A DNA stretch of 64,000 bases from Bacterioplanoides pacificum. GTDB lineage: Bacteria > Pseudomonadota > Gammaproteobacteria > Pseudomonadales > Oceanobacteraceae. The notes below the pieces were generated by a model that had not been told where the DNA came from, ran no database searches, and worked only from the letters and a program-made list of their open reading frames with translations. The position numbers and the translations under genes were made by a program. This document shows, one piece after another, positions 16,873 to 25,496 of this stretch; positions within the stretch are counted from its first letter, which is position 1; each line of letters opens with the position of its first letter. The stretch covers positions 124,001 to 188,000 of the forward strand of contig NZ_JBHRYB010000003.1 in the NCBI RefSeq assembly GCF_042648445.1, in the 5' to 3' direction.

Positions 16873-17683
16873 CGGACTGAGCGCGCTGCTGTTGCAACAC
16901 TGGTGGCTGACGCCGTTATTAACCGGCGTACTGCTGGCTGCGATCACAGGTCCGCTGGGCAGTTTTGTGGTGTGGCGACGTATGGCCTTTTTTGGCGACA
17001 CCCTGGCGCACGGCGCATTATTGGGTATCACTCTGGGCGTGCTGGCGGAGATCAATCTGACCCTGGCACTGCTGGTCAGTTGTGTGATTCTGGCGCTGCT
17101 GTTGCTGCCGCTGCAGCAGAGTTCACGGTTATCTTCCGATACGCTGCTCGGCATCGTGTCACACAGCACACTGGCCATTGGCCTGGTGGCACTCAGCCTG
17201 GCGGATGGCATCCGGGTCGACCTGATGGGCTATTTATTCGGTGATTTATTAGCCGTGGAACCGGCCGACTTATTAATGGTGCTGGCGGCGGTCATCGTTA
17301 TGGCCAGCCTGCTGGGCTGGCAGTGGCGGGGCCTGTTAGCCAGTACCGTCAGCCCGGAGCTGGCCGGCATCGACGGTTATCCGGTAAAACGGCTGAATAT
17401 TCTGTTGGTGATTATGCTGGCACTGGTGGTTGCACTGGCGATGAAAGTGGTGGGCATTCTGCTGGTCAGCGCGTTACTGGTGATTCCCGCCGCCAGCGCC
17501 CGTAGCCTGGCGCGGACACCACACCAGATGGTGTTGTGGTCTGCGCTGCTGGGCATGGCAGCCGTTATGCTGGGCATGTGGGCTTCGTTCCGCTGGGACA
17601 CACCGGCAGGCCCAAGCGTGGTCGTCGCGGCGGCCGCTTTATTTGTGCTGAGTCTGGTCAATCCGAAACGGGTACAACAGTAA
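16865..17683 (+). CDS. znuB: ZnuB, zinc ABC transporter permease
   Basis: Inner-membrane permease, 272 residues, with about eight membrane segments. Family hallmarks are GPLGSFVVWRRMAFFGDTLAH (near residues 30-50) and ALLVIPAASARSLARTPHQM (about 215). The ATG at 16865 overlaps the znuC stop; the longer frame from 16826 lies within znuC. Last gene of zur-znuC-znuB. Confidence 0.95.
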   Translation: MTDGLSALLLQHWWLTPLLTGVLLAAITGPLGSFVVWRRMAFFGDTLAHGALLGITLGVLAEINLTLALLVSCVILALLLLPLQQSSRLSSDTLLGIVSHSTLAIGLVALSLADGIRVDLMGYLFGDLLAVEPADLLMVLAAVIVMASLLGWQWRGLLASTVSPELAGIDGYPVKRLNILLVIMLALVVALAMKVVGILLVSALLVIPAASARSLARTPHQMVLWSALLGMAAVMLGMWASFRWDTPAGPSVVVAAAALFVLSLVNPKRVQQ

Positions 17684-17763
17684 CCGTTGATAGCGCATCA
17701 ATTATCGCCGACAAGGTCAGCTCCCACATCTCAGCGGATCTCCCGTCCAGCGGGCTCAACGGT

Positions 17764-17787
17764 GCAGGAGGGGACCCTGTCCCCGAT
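17764..17787 (+). repeat. Solitary REP element
   Basis: caGGAGGGGACCCTGTCC followed by CCGAT is the same REP family as the arrays at 20.7-22.4 kb, with a GGGGAC/GTCCCC stem. It lies between the convergent znuB and Sco genes, a usual place for REPs. Confidence 0.8.
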
Positions 17788-17800
17788 ACCGCAGTAGACG

Positions 17801-18418
17801 TTACTTCTTTACCAGACTCTCAAGCAGCGGCACCATCCGCTTAGGCCAGTGAGGTGGGGCAATATAACCATGATATTGCCAGTCCGGGCTGACCAGCGCG
17901 ATATTAGCGGTATGATCCATCAGATACGCCATGCCATCTTCGCGCTCGACTCTGGCATAAAACGCATGTAATTCCGGGGTCAGACTGGCCAGTGATGCTG
18001 CACTGCCGGTAAAGGCCAGAAACGACGGATTAAAATAATCCATATAAGGCTTCAGCACCTGCGCCGTATCCCGTTGCGGATCTACCGACACCAGCACCAC
18101 CTGCAACTTTTCCTGCACCTGCGGCGCCAGCCGTTTCCAGCTGCGATTCAGTTCCGCCAGGGTGGTCGGACAAATGTCCGGACAAAAGGTGTAACCAAAG
18201 AAGATCAGCTTCCAGCGATCACGGAGATCATCCTTACTGACGCGGTCGCCATGCTGGGTAATAAATTCAAAATCGCTGACCGGAAACGGCCGCGGAAATA
18301 ACATCACCCCTTCCTGCTGCCATAACGCCTGTTCAGCCGCCTGTTGTTGCCAGGCGATACCGCTGCCGGCAAAAACCGCTGCAATCAATGCCAGGAACAG
18401 TAAAATCACACCTTTCAT
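17801..18418 (-). CDS. SCO1/SenC family copper chaperone-like protein
   Basis: A thioredoxin-fold protein of 205 residues anchored by an N-terminal hydrophobic segment (about 3-20). The copper-site motif FCPDICPT (CxxxC) is near residue 80, and the distal metal histidine is in YLMDHTANIALV. Family members deliver copper to cytochrome c oxidase CuA or act as thiol reductases. No oxidase genes are adjacent, so its target is not shown here. AGGTGG precedes the ATG. Confidence 0.92.
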   Translation of the reverse strand: MKGVILLFLALIAAVFAGSGIAWQQQAAEQALWQQEGVMLFPRPFPVSDFEFITQHGDRVSKDDLRDRWKLIFFGYTFCPDICPTTLAELNRSWKRLAPQVQEKLQVVLVSVDPQRDTAQVLKPYMDYFNPSFLAFTGSAASLASLTPELHAFYARVEREDGMAYLMDHTANIALVSPDWQYHGYIAPPHWPKRMVPLLESLVKK

Positions 18419-18461
18419 TGTTTTCCACCTGTCTCTTTATCTGCTGCGGAGTATAACAGCG

Positions 18462-19826
18462 ATGGCCTTCAGCGCCCCGGCATCCGACCCTTCTGCCTCT
18501 GCGACACAACGCCGCATCTGGTCTCTGGCCTGGCCCATCATGCTCAGTAATATCACAGTGCCGTTACTGGGGCTGGTTGATACCGCCATCCTCGGCCACC
18601 TGGAAGATGCCGTTCACCTTGGCGCGGTAGCGGTTGGCAGTCAGCTGTTTATCCTGCTGTTCTGGAGCTTCAGCTTTTTACGTATGGGTACCACTGCCAT
18701 GACTGCCCGGGCCGGCGGGCGCTGGCAGCACGACGGCCATGACCAGCGTTTGCAGCCGCTGCAGCACAGCCTGTGGTTGTTACTGCCGCTGATTCCGCTG
18801 GTTATGTTACTGGCGTTTATATTGTGGCCGCTGGCGCTGCCGCTGATGAGCGACAATGCACAAATCAGCCAGGGGGCGATGCAATATCTGAATATCCGTG
18901 TCTGGGGCACCCCGGCGGTGTTAGGCCAATATGTATTATTGGGCTGGTTTATCGGGCTGGGGAAAACCCGTATTCCGCTGCTGTTATTAACCATCACCAA
19001 CCTGCTCAACGCCTTGCTGAATTATCTGTTTGTCTACCAGCTCGGAATGACCAGTGACGGTGTCGCGCTTGGCACCGTCATCGCTGAATACAGCACCTTA
19101 TTATTGGGACTGTTTATCGCCTGTCGCCTGGGACTGACCTCACTTTCTGCCCGGCCGCGCTGGAGCGAGCTGAAACCTTTGCTCAACATCAACCGTCATC
19201 TGTTTGCCCGGACCCTGATCTTGTTATCCACCTTTGCCTTTTTTACCGCTCAGGGGGCACAACAGGGCGAGCTGATCCTGGCCACCAACGCCATGCTGAT
19301 TTCTCTGTTATTGCTGATTGCCAACGCTCTGGATGGCTTTGCTCACGCGGCCGAAGTGATGGTCGGCGAAGCATTAGGGGCACGCCGCCAACAGGAGGTG
19401 CGCCAGGCCATTCGCCTGACCGGGATTAATTCACTGCTGATGGCGCTGCTGTTATGTCTGTTGTTCTGGCTCAGCGGCAGTAGCTTATTCCGGCTGTTAA
19501 CCGATAACCCCGAGCTGCTGCCACTGCTGCATCAGTATCAGTGGTTTCTGATCTTGTTACCGTTAGCCGGAATGCCTGGGTATTGGCTCGACGGCATCTT
19601 TATTGGTGCAGCGCAAAGCCGGGCCATGCGCAACGGCATGTTGCTGGCGGTGGTGCTGGTGTTTTACCCACTGTGGTGGTTGTTTGCTTCCCTGCTACCA
19701 GCCAGCGATTTAAATCTGGGCTTATGGTGGGCCTTTTATGCTTTCACCCTTGGCCGTGCGGCATTTTTGCTCAACGGTTTTTTGACGCTTTACAAAAAAC
19801 CAGAAAAATTCATGCAGATTTCCTAG
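18462..19826 (+). CDS. MATE-family efflux transporter (DinF-like)
   Basis: A 454-residue multidrug/toxin extrusion protein with about twelve membrane segments. WSLAWPIMLSNITVPLLGLV (about 22-40) and LGHLEDAVHLGAVAVG are typical of the DinF branch of MATE proteins; a second-half repeat appears near residues 270-300 (ALDGFAHAAEVMVGEALGA). Such proteins couple drug export to sodium or proton entry. GGAG about ten bases upstream. The substrate cannot be read from sequence. Confidence 0.9.
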   Translation: MAFSAPASDPSASATQRRIWSLAWPIMLSNITVPLLGLVDTAILGHLEDAVHLGAVAVGSQLFILLFWSFSFLRMGTTAMTARAGGRWQHDGHDQRLQPLQHSLWLLLPLIPLVMLLAFILWPLALPLMSDNAQISQGAMQYLNIRVWGTPAVLGQYVLLGWFIGLGKTRIPLLLLTITNLLNALLNYLFVYQLGMTSDGVALGTVIAEYSTLLLGLFIACRLGLTSLSARPRWSELKPLLNINRHLFARTLILLSTFAFFTAQGAQQGELILATNAMLISLLLLIANALDGFAHAAEVMVGEALGARRQQEVRQAIRLTGINSLLMALLLCLLFWLSGSSLFRLLTDNPELLPLLHQYQWFLILLPLAGMPGYWLDGIFIGAAQSRAMRNGMLLAVVLVFYPLWWLFASLLPASDLNLGLWWAFYAFTLGRAAFLLNGFLTLYKKPEKFMQIS

Positions 19827-20079
19827 CGAGTGCGTCAATGTTTACTATAATTCCTTCTATCAGCGATATTTAATAACTTAAATTACTGATTTTATTATAG
19901 TTTTTATTTTTGAGTCGTTAATCAAGTCTACCCGCAGTGTTGCCGGAAAGGTCAGAGATGGAGCCCTGACCCGCCAACCGGTACTGCGACAGGGAACCAG
20001 ATGCGTCCTTTTCTGACGAAATTTTTCATCAAAAATTCGTCAGCCATTTGACTCCCGGTAGCCAGCACAAGGCAGGACC
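19827..20079. other. Non-coding gap with one palindrome
   Basis: 253 bases without a gene. The only clear structure is at 20014-20042, where tgacgaa..ttttt and aaaaattcgtca form an inverted repeat around catc. It lies 38 bases before the next gene and could be an operator or a weak hairpin. The rest is AT-rich after the MATE gene and featureless. Confidence 0.5.
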
Positions 20080-20709
20080 ATGGAAGCAGTGAAACACCTT
20101 ATTAACAACGCGATCGCCGAAGAACAACACAGCCAGCAGCTACATCAGGCGCTGTACAGCCGCCTGGAACAGGTTTCCCGGCTGGTGCAATTACCCGAAC
20201 ATAACGCCAATGACCGGCTGTATGACTTTGTTGTCCGTTACATCGAAGACGTACCGACTATGCTGGATAACCTGCAATCGGCAGCGCTGGAAGTCGGCTT
20301 GCTGGACTATGTGCAGCCGGTGATACGAGTGGCGCAGGAATTTTTCACCAGCCCGCCACAGGAGATGGCCCGGCAGGGTGGCCTGGCAGCCTTGATGAGC
20401 CAGGCTTACCTGGCGATGCGGCTGTTTGAGGAAGTGAATGAAACCTATATATTTAAAGTCGGCCAGCCACTGATTCCGCTGGATATGGCGATGTCGAACA
20501 TTATTGTTCACACCTTAATTGGCGAGCCGTTCGCCAACGACCTCGATGCCCTCGTCGAACAGGCGGTTGGACAGCTGTTTACTCCGGCTTACCAGAGCGA
20601 CAACTTCAAAGCCTTTATGAGCCGTAAAGAAGCCGACAACCTGGTACATATCTGGCGGCAGGTCCCCTGCATGTCGGCAGAGATGGGGCTGGCCAGCCAG
20701 TTTGGCTGA
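20080..20709 (+). CDS. Unknown helical protein, 209 residues
   Basis: Not recognised. The translation looks soluble and mostly alpha-helical: no signal peptide, no membrane segment and only two cysteines. An amphipathic N-terminus (HLINNAIAEEQHSQQLHQAL) is followed by LYDFVVRYIEDVPTMLDNL and a central region rich in Leu, Ala and Glu. A good ribosome site (ggcagga) precedes the ATG, and codon use is like that of neighbours, so it is a real gene. It stands alone between the MATE gene and the REP array. No function is proposed. Confidence 0.75.
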   Translation: MEAVKHLINNAIAEEQHSQQLHQALYSRLEQVSRLVQLPEHNANDRLYDFVVRYIEDVPTMLDNLQSAALEVGLLDYVQPVIRVAQEFFTSPPQEMARQGGLAALMSQAYLAMRLFEEVNETYIFKVGQPLIPLDMAMSNIIVHTLIGEPFANDLDALVEQAVGQLFTPAYQSDNFKAFMSRKEADNLVHIWRQVPCMSAEMGLASQFG

Positions 20710-20728
20710 GCGAAAACTATTATTTTAG

Positions 20729-21283
20729 AAGCGGACCCTGTCCGCGCTTTACTGCCCGGCTAAAACACCATTCGGGGACAAGGTCCCCTCCTACAAAATC
20801 ACATCAGCTCCGTGGGAGCGGACCCTGTCCGCGATTTACTGCCCGGCTAAAACACCATTCAGGGACAAGGTCCCCTCCTACAAAATCACATCAGCTCCGT
20901 GGGAGCGGACCCTGTTCGTGATAATCAGCACCCGCTAAAGCACCATTCGGGGACAAGGTCCCCTCCTACAAAATCACATCAGCTCTGTGGGAGCGGACCC
21001 TGCCCGTGATAATCAGCACCAGCTAAAGCATTATTCAGGGACAAGCTCCCCTCCTACAAAATCACATCAGCTCCGTGGGAGCGGACCCTGTCCGTGATAA
21101 TCAGCACCCGCTAAAGCACTATTCAGGGACAAGCTCCCCTCTGACAAAATCACATCAGCTCCGTGGGAGCGGACCCTGTCCGCGATAATCAGCACCCGCT
21201 AAAGCACTATTCAGGGACAAGGTCCCCTCCTACAAAATCACACCCGCTCTGTGGGAGCGGACCCTGTCCGCGATAATCAGCAC
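20729..21283. repeat. REP/BIME array, left of transposase (7 units)
   Basis: Seven near-identical units with starts of the GCGGAC stem at 20731, 20818, 20905, 20993, 21081, 21169 and 21257, a period of 87-88 bases. Each unit has two hairpin REPs in opposite orientation: GTGGGAGCGGACCCTGTCC..CGAT and, inverted, GGGGACAAGGTCCCCTCC..TAC. Two spacer types separate them: one with tttactgcccggctaa (units 1-2) and one with aatcagcacccgctaa (others). Some units carry single changes that weaken a stem (for example ctgttcgtg at 20912, aagctcccc at 21042). Confidence 0.95.
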
Positions 21284-21290
21284 ACAAACT

Positions 21291-21758
21291 CTAATTATTA
21301 ATCCACACCGCATCCCAATAAGGATATTCACTGATCCGGCGAACCAGCCCTGCTCTCAACGGATTGGCCACCACATAACGGGCGACGGCCAATAAATCTT
21401 CATCATTCCGCAATGCATGATCATGGAACCCTACAGCCCACACCTGCCCGGTAAACCCCAGCCGCCTGACCGCTTTGGCAGAAGTCGCTTTTAGCTTACC
21501 AACTACCTTTGATATGTCCCCGTCCTCGCCCAGCTGCAGCAACCAATGAACGTGGTCAGGCATCAGAACCCAGCAAAGCAGAGTATGGTGATCCTGGGTC
21601 AGTACCGAAGAAAACATCCGGCAGGCAGCACAGGCTCTCGAATATTCGGCAAACACCGGAGAACGTTGGTGTGTCACCGTTGTGATCAGATAAATTTGAT
21701 GGTCGATCGACACACGACCCTTACGCAGATGCTGATAGCCCTGAAGCGGTTTCGACAT
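21291..21758 (-). CDS. REP-associated tyrosine transposase (RAYT)
   Basis: A 155-residue single-domain Y1 transposase of the IS200-related TnpA-REP family. The HUH metal motif is HVH (69-71, within VLMPDHVHWLL) and the catalytic tyrosine is Tyr128 in VARYVVANPLRAGLV. The start MSKPLQGYQHLRKGR is standard for the group. These enzymes recognise REP hairpins and their GTRG-type guide bases, and are thought to spread REPs. Here the gene is intact and is bounded on both sides by REP arrays, with its stop only eight bases from the left array and an inverted REP near its start. No terminal inverted repeats of a full insertion sequence are seen. Confidence 0.93.
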   Translation of the reverse strand: MSKPLQGYQHLRKGRVSIDHQIYLITTVTHQRSPVFAEYSRACAACRMFSSVLTQDHHTLLCWVLMPDHVHWLLQLGEDGDISKVVGKLKATSAKAVRRLGFTGQVWAVGFHDHALRNDEDLLAVARYVVANPLRAGLVRRISEYPYWDAVWINN

Positions 21759-21796
21759 AACCAGTATCCATACTGATGGAATGTGTTCTCCCGATG

Positions 21797-21820
21797 TTCG
21801 CGGACAGGGTCCGCTCCTAC
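21797..21820 (-). repeat. Single inverted REP beside the transposase start
   Basis: On the minus strand GTAGGAGCGGACCCTGTCCG..CGAA: same REP type as the first half of each array unit but opposite in direction, lying 39 bases upstream of the transposase start. Between it and the right array, about 48 bases carry no repeat. Confidence 0.9.
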
Positions 21821-21869
21821 AAGCATGTTATGGCTGGATTACGATGGCTGACTGATGCTACAGGTAAGA

Positions 21870-22371
21870 TCGGGGACAAGGTCCCCTCCTACAAAATCAC
21901 ACCAGCTCTGTGGGAGCGGACCCTGTCCGCGATAATCAGTACCCGCTAAAGCACCATTCGGGGACAAGGTCCCCTCCTACAAAATCATACCCGCTCTGTG
22001 GGAGCGGACCCTGTCCGCGATTTACTGACCGGCTAAAACATCATTCGGGGACAAGGTCCCCTCCTACAAAATCATACCCGCTCTGTGGGAGCGGACCCTG
22101 TCCGCGATAATCAGTACCCGCTAAAGCACCATTCGGGGACAAGCTCCCCTCCTACAAAATCACATCAGCTCCGTGGGAGCGGACCCTGTCCGCGATAATC
22201 AGTACCCGCTAAAGCACCATTCGGGGACAAGGTCCCCTCCTACAAAATCATACCCGCTCTGTGGGAGCGGACCCTGTCCGCGATATCTGCACCAGCTAAA
22301 GCACTATTCGGGGATAAGGCCACCTCCGACAAAATCACACCCGCTCTGTGGGAGCGGACCCTGTCCGCGAT
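21870..22371. repeat. REP/BIME array, right of transposase (6 units)
   Basis: Begins with an inverted GGGGAC REP at 21870, then GCGGAC REPs at 21916, 22004, 22091, 22179, 22267 and 22354 (period 87-88). Unit structure and spacers are the same as in the left array. The last REP ends at 22371 and touches the stop codon of the minus-strand LysR gene. One unit near 22310 is degenerate (gggataaggccacc). Confidence 0.95.
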
Positions 22372-23268
22372 TTACTGCCCGGCTAACTCAGGCAACGCTC
22401 TTAATAAATATTCCTGCAACACCCGGATGCGCGCACTGTTGCGCATATCTTTGTGGTACACCAGCCACATCTGTTCTCCGGCAAAGTTCAGTCCGATTTC
22501 CACCGGATTCAGCCCCTCACGACTCAGGGCCGGGCGATGCAGGGATTCAAACGGGCCAATCCCGACTCCTTCTTTCACAGCATAATAAATATCGTTAAAA
22601 CTGTTGCTCTGGAATACGATCTGCTCCGGATCGAGCCGCTCGTATAATAATTCGATGGCCGGGATCAGGCGTTTTTCTCCGGTTGGTAACACCCATAAAT
22701 GACGGCCAACCTCGTTGATGCTGCGTGGTAATTCGCCATGGCGATCGAGATAACTGCCGGCGGCGTAAAAATTGAGGCCAACGTTAACCAGCCGGCGTGC
22801 CACCAGATCGGGTTCGGTCGGCTCCGGGCCAATACGGATAGCGGCATGAATATCGCCGCCACTGAGCGACAGGGTTTCATCGGTAGCCAGGGTCTCGACC
22901 CGGATCTGTGGATATTCCTGGCGGAACCCGGCAATCAGAGGCGCCAGAAACTGAGAAAAGTCGGCTACCGTTGAAATACGAATGCGCCCCGATGGGGTGT
23001 TTCCCAGCATCATCAGGTTGTTCTGCAGCCGCTGCATATCGGCCACCAGCGGCTTGCCCTGCTCCAGCAACACATGACCGGCTTCGGTCAGGCGATAACC
23101 GCGCTGATGGCGGATAAACAGGCGTTGCTGCAGCTGCTGCTCCAGCTGGTTCACCCGCCTCAGCACCGTTGAGTGGGTCAGCCCCAGACGTTTACCGGCG
23201 GCACTCAGGCTACCGGCATCGGCCACCGCATAAGCGATACGAATGTCATCCCAGTTAAGCTGATTCAT
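22372..23268 (-). CDS. LysR-family transcriptional regulator
   Basis: A 298-residue LysR regulator: N-terminal winged helix-turn-helix (about 5-65, SLSAAGKRLGLTHSTVLRRVNQLEQQL) and effector-binding domain (about 90-290). The AAGKRLG..THSTVLRR variant is that of regulators near CrgA/YhaJ-type groups; the target is not known. It is divergent from the cytochrome b561-yceI pair across 130 bases, so it may control them. Its last residues (AGQ) and stop lie in sequence that also occurs as spacer in the REP arrays next door. Confidence 0.9.
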   Translation of the reverse strand: MNQLNWDDIRIAYAVADAGSLSAAGKRLGLTHSTVLRRVNQLEQQLQQRLFIRHQRGYRLTEAGHVLLEQGKPLVADMQRLQNNLMMLGNTPSGRIRISTVADFSQFLAPLIAGFRQEYPQIRVETLATDETLSLSGGDIHAAIRIGPEPTEPDLVARRLVNVGLNFYAAGSYLDRHGELPRSINEVGRHLWVLPTGEKRLIPAIELLYERLDPEQIVFQSNSFNDIYYAVKEGVGIGPFESLHRPALSREGLNPVEIGLNFAGEQMWLVYHKDMRNSARIRVLQEYLLRALPELAGQ

Positions 23269-23398
23269 CGGCCGTTCCCGCAGAAAAGTTCTGTTTATAT
23301 TTGCACAATAGTTGTCAGTATTCAGCTGTTTTTTAAACAGGAAAGCCGCAGTAGCATAACCTCAAGTTATTCACAGCCGTCTACATACCGAGGTTGCT

Positions 23399-23944
23399 AT
23401 GGCTCAGTTAACCAACACAACACAGCGTTATGGCTGGATCAGCATTGTCTTCCACTGGCTGATGGCACTGGCCGTTATGGGCTTGTTTGGCCTGGGACTG
23501 TATATGGTGGAACTGACTTATTACGACGCCTGGTACAAAGGCTCGCTCGACCTGCACAAAGCGGTTGGTATTTTATTAGCACTGACCTGGGTCGCACGGC
23601 TGAGCTGGCGTTTTGCTAATCCGTCACCTGAAGAGCTGAGTGACAAAGCCTGGGAAAATAAGGCAGCTCACTTAGTCCATGGCCTGCTGTATCTGTTAAT
23701 GCTGGCGTTATTTGTCAGCGGATATCTGATTTCCACCGCCGATGGCCGCTCGATTTCGGTATTCGGCTGGTTCGAAATTCCGGCAAGTTTAATGATGGAT
23801 AATCAGGAAGACATTGCCGGAGTTATTCATTGGGGTCTGGCCTGGAGCCTGATGATTCTGGTGGGGTTACATGCGGCCGCAGCCGTTAAACACCATGTAG
23901 TAGATAAAGACCGCACTCTGGTGCGCATGCTCAAAACTCATTAA
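23399..23944 (+). CDS. Cytochrome b561
   Basis: Inner-membrane di-haem b cytochrome, 181 residues, four membrane helices. Haem histidines are visible in SIVFHWLMALAVMG (about His18), LDLHKAVGI (His about 50), HLVHGLLYLLML (about 90-100) and VGLHAAAAVKHH (about 155-165). Such proteins pass electrons from quinol to periplasmic acceptors. It is followed after 26 bases by yceI, a pairing seen in many proteobacteria. Confidence 0.93.
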   Translation: MAQLTNTTQRYGWISIVFHWLMALAVMGLFGLGLYMVELTYYDAWYKGSLDLHKAVGILLALTWVARLSWRFANPSPEELSDKAWENKAAHLVHGLLYLLMLALFVSGYLISTADGRSISVFGWFEIPASLMMDNQEDIAGVIHWGLAWSLMILVGLHAAAAVKHHVVDKDRTLVRMLKTH

Positions 23945-23970
23945 CTTTTTCTGAAAGGAAGAGAACGACT

Positions 23971-24546
23971 ATGAAAAAATTATTGCTGGCTCTGGGCGTT
24001 AGCGCCGCGGCTACTCTGTCTCCGCTGACGCAGGCGGCGACCTACACCATCGACACCAAAGGTGCACACGCCTTTGTACAGTTTAAAATTCAGCATCTGG
24101 GCTACAGCTGGCTGTTAGGCCGCTTCAATACCTTTGAGGGTGAATTTGAATACGACGCAGCGGCACCTGAAAAATCCGAAATTGAAGTCACTATCGACAC
24201 CGCCAGTATCGACTCCAACCATGCCGAGCGCGACAAACATCTGAAAGGTTCTGATTTCCTGAACGTATCCAAATTCCCGCAATCCAGCTTTAAAAGCACC
24301 GGCTTTAAATCAACCGGCGACGGTGAAGGTGTGATCAGCGGTGACTTTACTCTGCACGGTGTGACCAAAAACATCAGCTTCCCGGTACAGCTGATTGGTG
24401 AAGGCAAAGACCCGTGGGGCGGTTACCGCGCAGGTTTCTCCGGCACGACCACACTGAAGCTGTCGGACTATGGTATCGACTACAACCTGGGCCCGGCTTC
24501 CACTCATGTTGAGATCGAATTGCATATCGAAGGTATTCGTCAGTAA
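23971..24546 (+). CDS. YceI-family periplasmic lipid-binding protein
   Basis: A 191-residue exported protein with signal peptide ending LTQA (about residue 22). The lipocalin-like YceI fold is recognised by DTKGAHAFVQFKIQHLGYSW, then the central SIDSNHAERDKHLKGSDFL and a final NLGPASTHVEIELHIEG. Family members bind isoprenoid quinone-like lipids. Ribosome site gaaaggaag lies upstream. Co-transcribed with the cytochrome b561 gene. Confidence 0.94.
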   Translation: MKKLLLALGVSAAATLSPLTQAATYTIDTKGAHAFVQFKIQHLGYSWLLGRFNTFEGEFEYDAAAPEKSEIEVTIDTASIDSNHAERDKHLKGSDFLNVSKFPQSSFKSTGFKSTGDGEGVISGDFTLHGVTKNISFPVQLIGEGKDPWGGYRAGFSGTTTLKLSDYGIDYNLGPASTHVEIELHIEGIRQ

Positions 24547-24571
24547 TACCACTCCCCCTGTTCCCGGATGT

Positions 24572-24738
24572 ATCGGGGACAGGGTCCCCTCCTACAACAC
24601 CTCCTACAACACCTCCTACAACACCTCCTACAACACCTCCACATCACCAACACCTCCACATCACCAACACCTCCACATCACCAACACCTCAACCACACCA
24701 ATAACACCGACGCTGTGGGAGCGAACCCTGTTCGCGAT
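24572..24738. repeat. BIME with expanded minisatellite spacer
   Basis: Bounded by an inverted REP (24572-24595, GGGGAC/GTCCCC stem) and a direct REP (24715-24738). In the latter the stem has changed to GCGAAC/GTTCGC, with both arms altered so pairing is kept. Between them are four exact copies of ctcctacaacac (24589-24636, the first overlapping the REP tail) and three of ctccacatcaccaacac (24637-24687). It separates yceI from the truncated dipeptidase. Confidence 0.92.
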
Positions 24739-25486
24739 GGTTTTGCTGCACGATCTGGCCAGCGACCATCCCGATCAGTTTATGCTGGTGCGTAATCAAC
24801 AGGAATTAGCCAGCCTGCTAGGTAAGAAGGCAAACGGCCAGAAAATTCTCGGTGGCTTAATCGGCAGTGAAGGATCCCACGCTCTGGAAGGGGATCTGGC
24901 TAATATTCAGCGGCTGTACGACGCCGGCTTCCGTATGATGAGTTTGCAGCACTTCTTTGATAATAAACTGGGCGGCTCACTGCATGGCAATTCTGGCGCG
25001 GGTCTGAGCGAGTTTGGCCGTCAGGCCATCCGGGAAATGGATCGTTTGGGTATCATGATTGATGTGTCCCATTCGTCAGAACAGGTGGTGAGCGATGTCC
25101 TGACGCTGACGGCGACACCACTGATCGTCAGCCACACAGGGCTGCAGGGTCATTGCCCGAATCAGCGTAATATCAGTGATGAGTTAATGACCCGCATTGC
25201 CGCAGGTGGCGGCATTATTGGGATTGGTTACTGGCACGCCGCAGTGTGTGATATCAGCCCGAAAAGCATTGTTAAAGCCATCAGTTACGGTATCGATTTA
25301 TTGGGCGTAGAGCATATCTCACTGGGTTCAGACTTCGATGGTGCGGTGACGACCGCATTTGATGCCGCCGAACTGGCGGTGTTGACCCATGAGATGCTGA
25401 AAGCGGGTTACAGCGCGGACGACATCCGCGCAGTAATGGGTGGCAATATGGTGCGGTTTTTACAGCAACACCTGCCGCTGCAATAA
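24737..25486 (+). pseudogene. M19 (renal-type) dipeptidase, 5'-truncated
   Basis: The last 249 codons of a membrane-dipeptidase-family gene. Metal ligands of the C-terminal part remain: Glu in LIGSEGSHALEGDL, His in IDVSHSSEQ and His in LIVSHTGLQG; also LGSDFDGA. The N-terminal His-x-Asp zinc pair that opens M19 enzymes, and about 90 residues around it, are missing: homology begins exactly at the edge of the REP at 24738. An ATG overlaps the REP end but has no ribosome site. The frame stays open into the minisatellite and back to 24470, which gives a spurious longer reading. Most likely an inactive remnant; a shortened product cannot be excluded. Confidence 0.85.
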
Positions 25487-25496
25487 CCGCACAGGC

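Noticed and set aside
20729..22371. CRISPR array
   Set aside because: The repeats are two inverted hairpins with recurring spacers of two types, not unique spacers between identical repeats. No cas gene is near. It is a REP/BIME array with a RAYT.
21910..22598. Open frames with repeated SGTRSPPTKSYPLCGSGPCPR peptides
   Set aside because: They are the REP array read in one frame; without start sites or any coding bias.
24470..24736. N-terminal extension of the dipeptidase (YNTS repeats)
   Set aside because: The frame crosses yceI and the minisatellites; the peptides are just translated repeats and there is no ribosome site.
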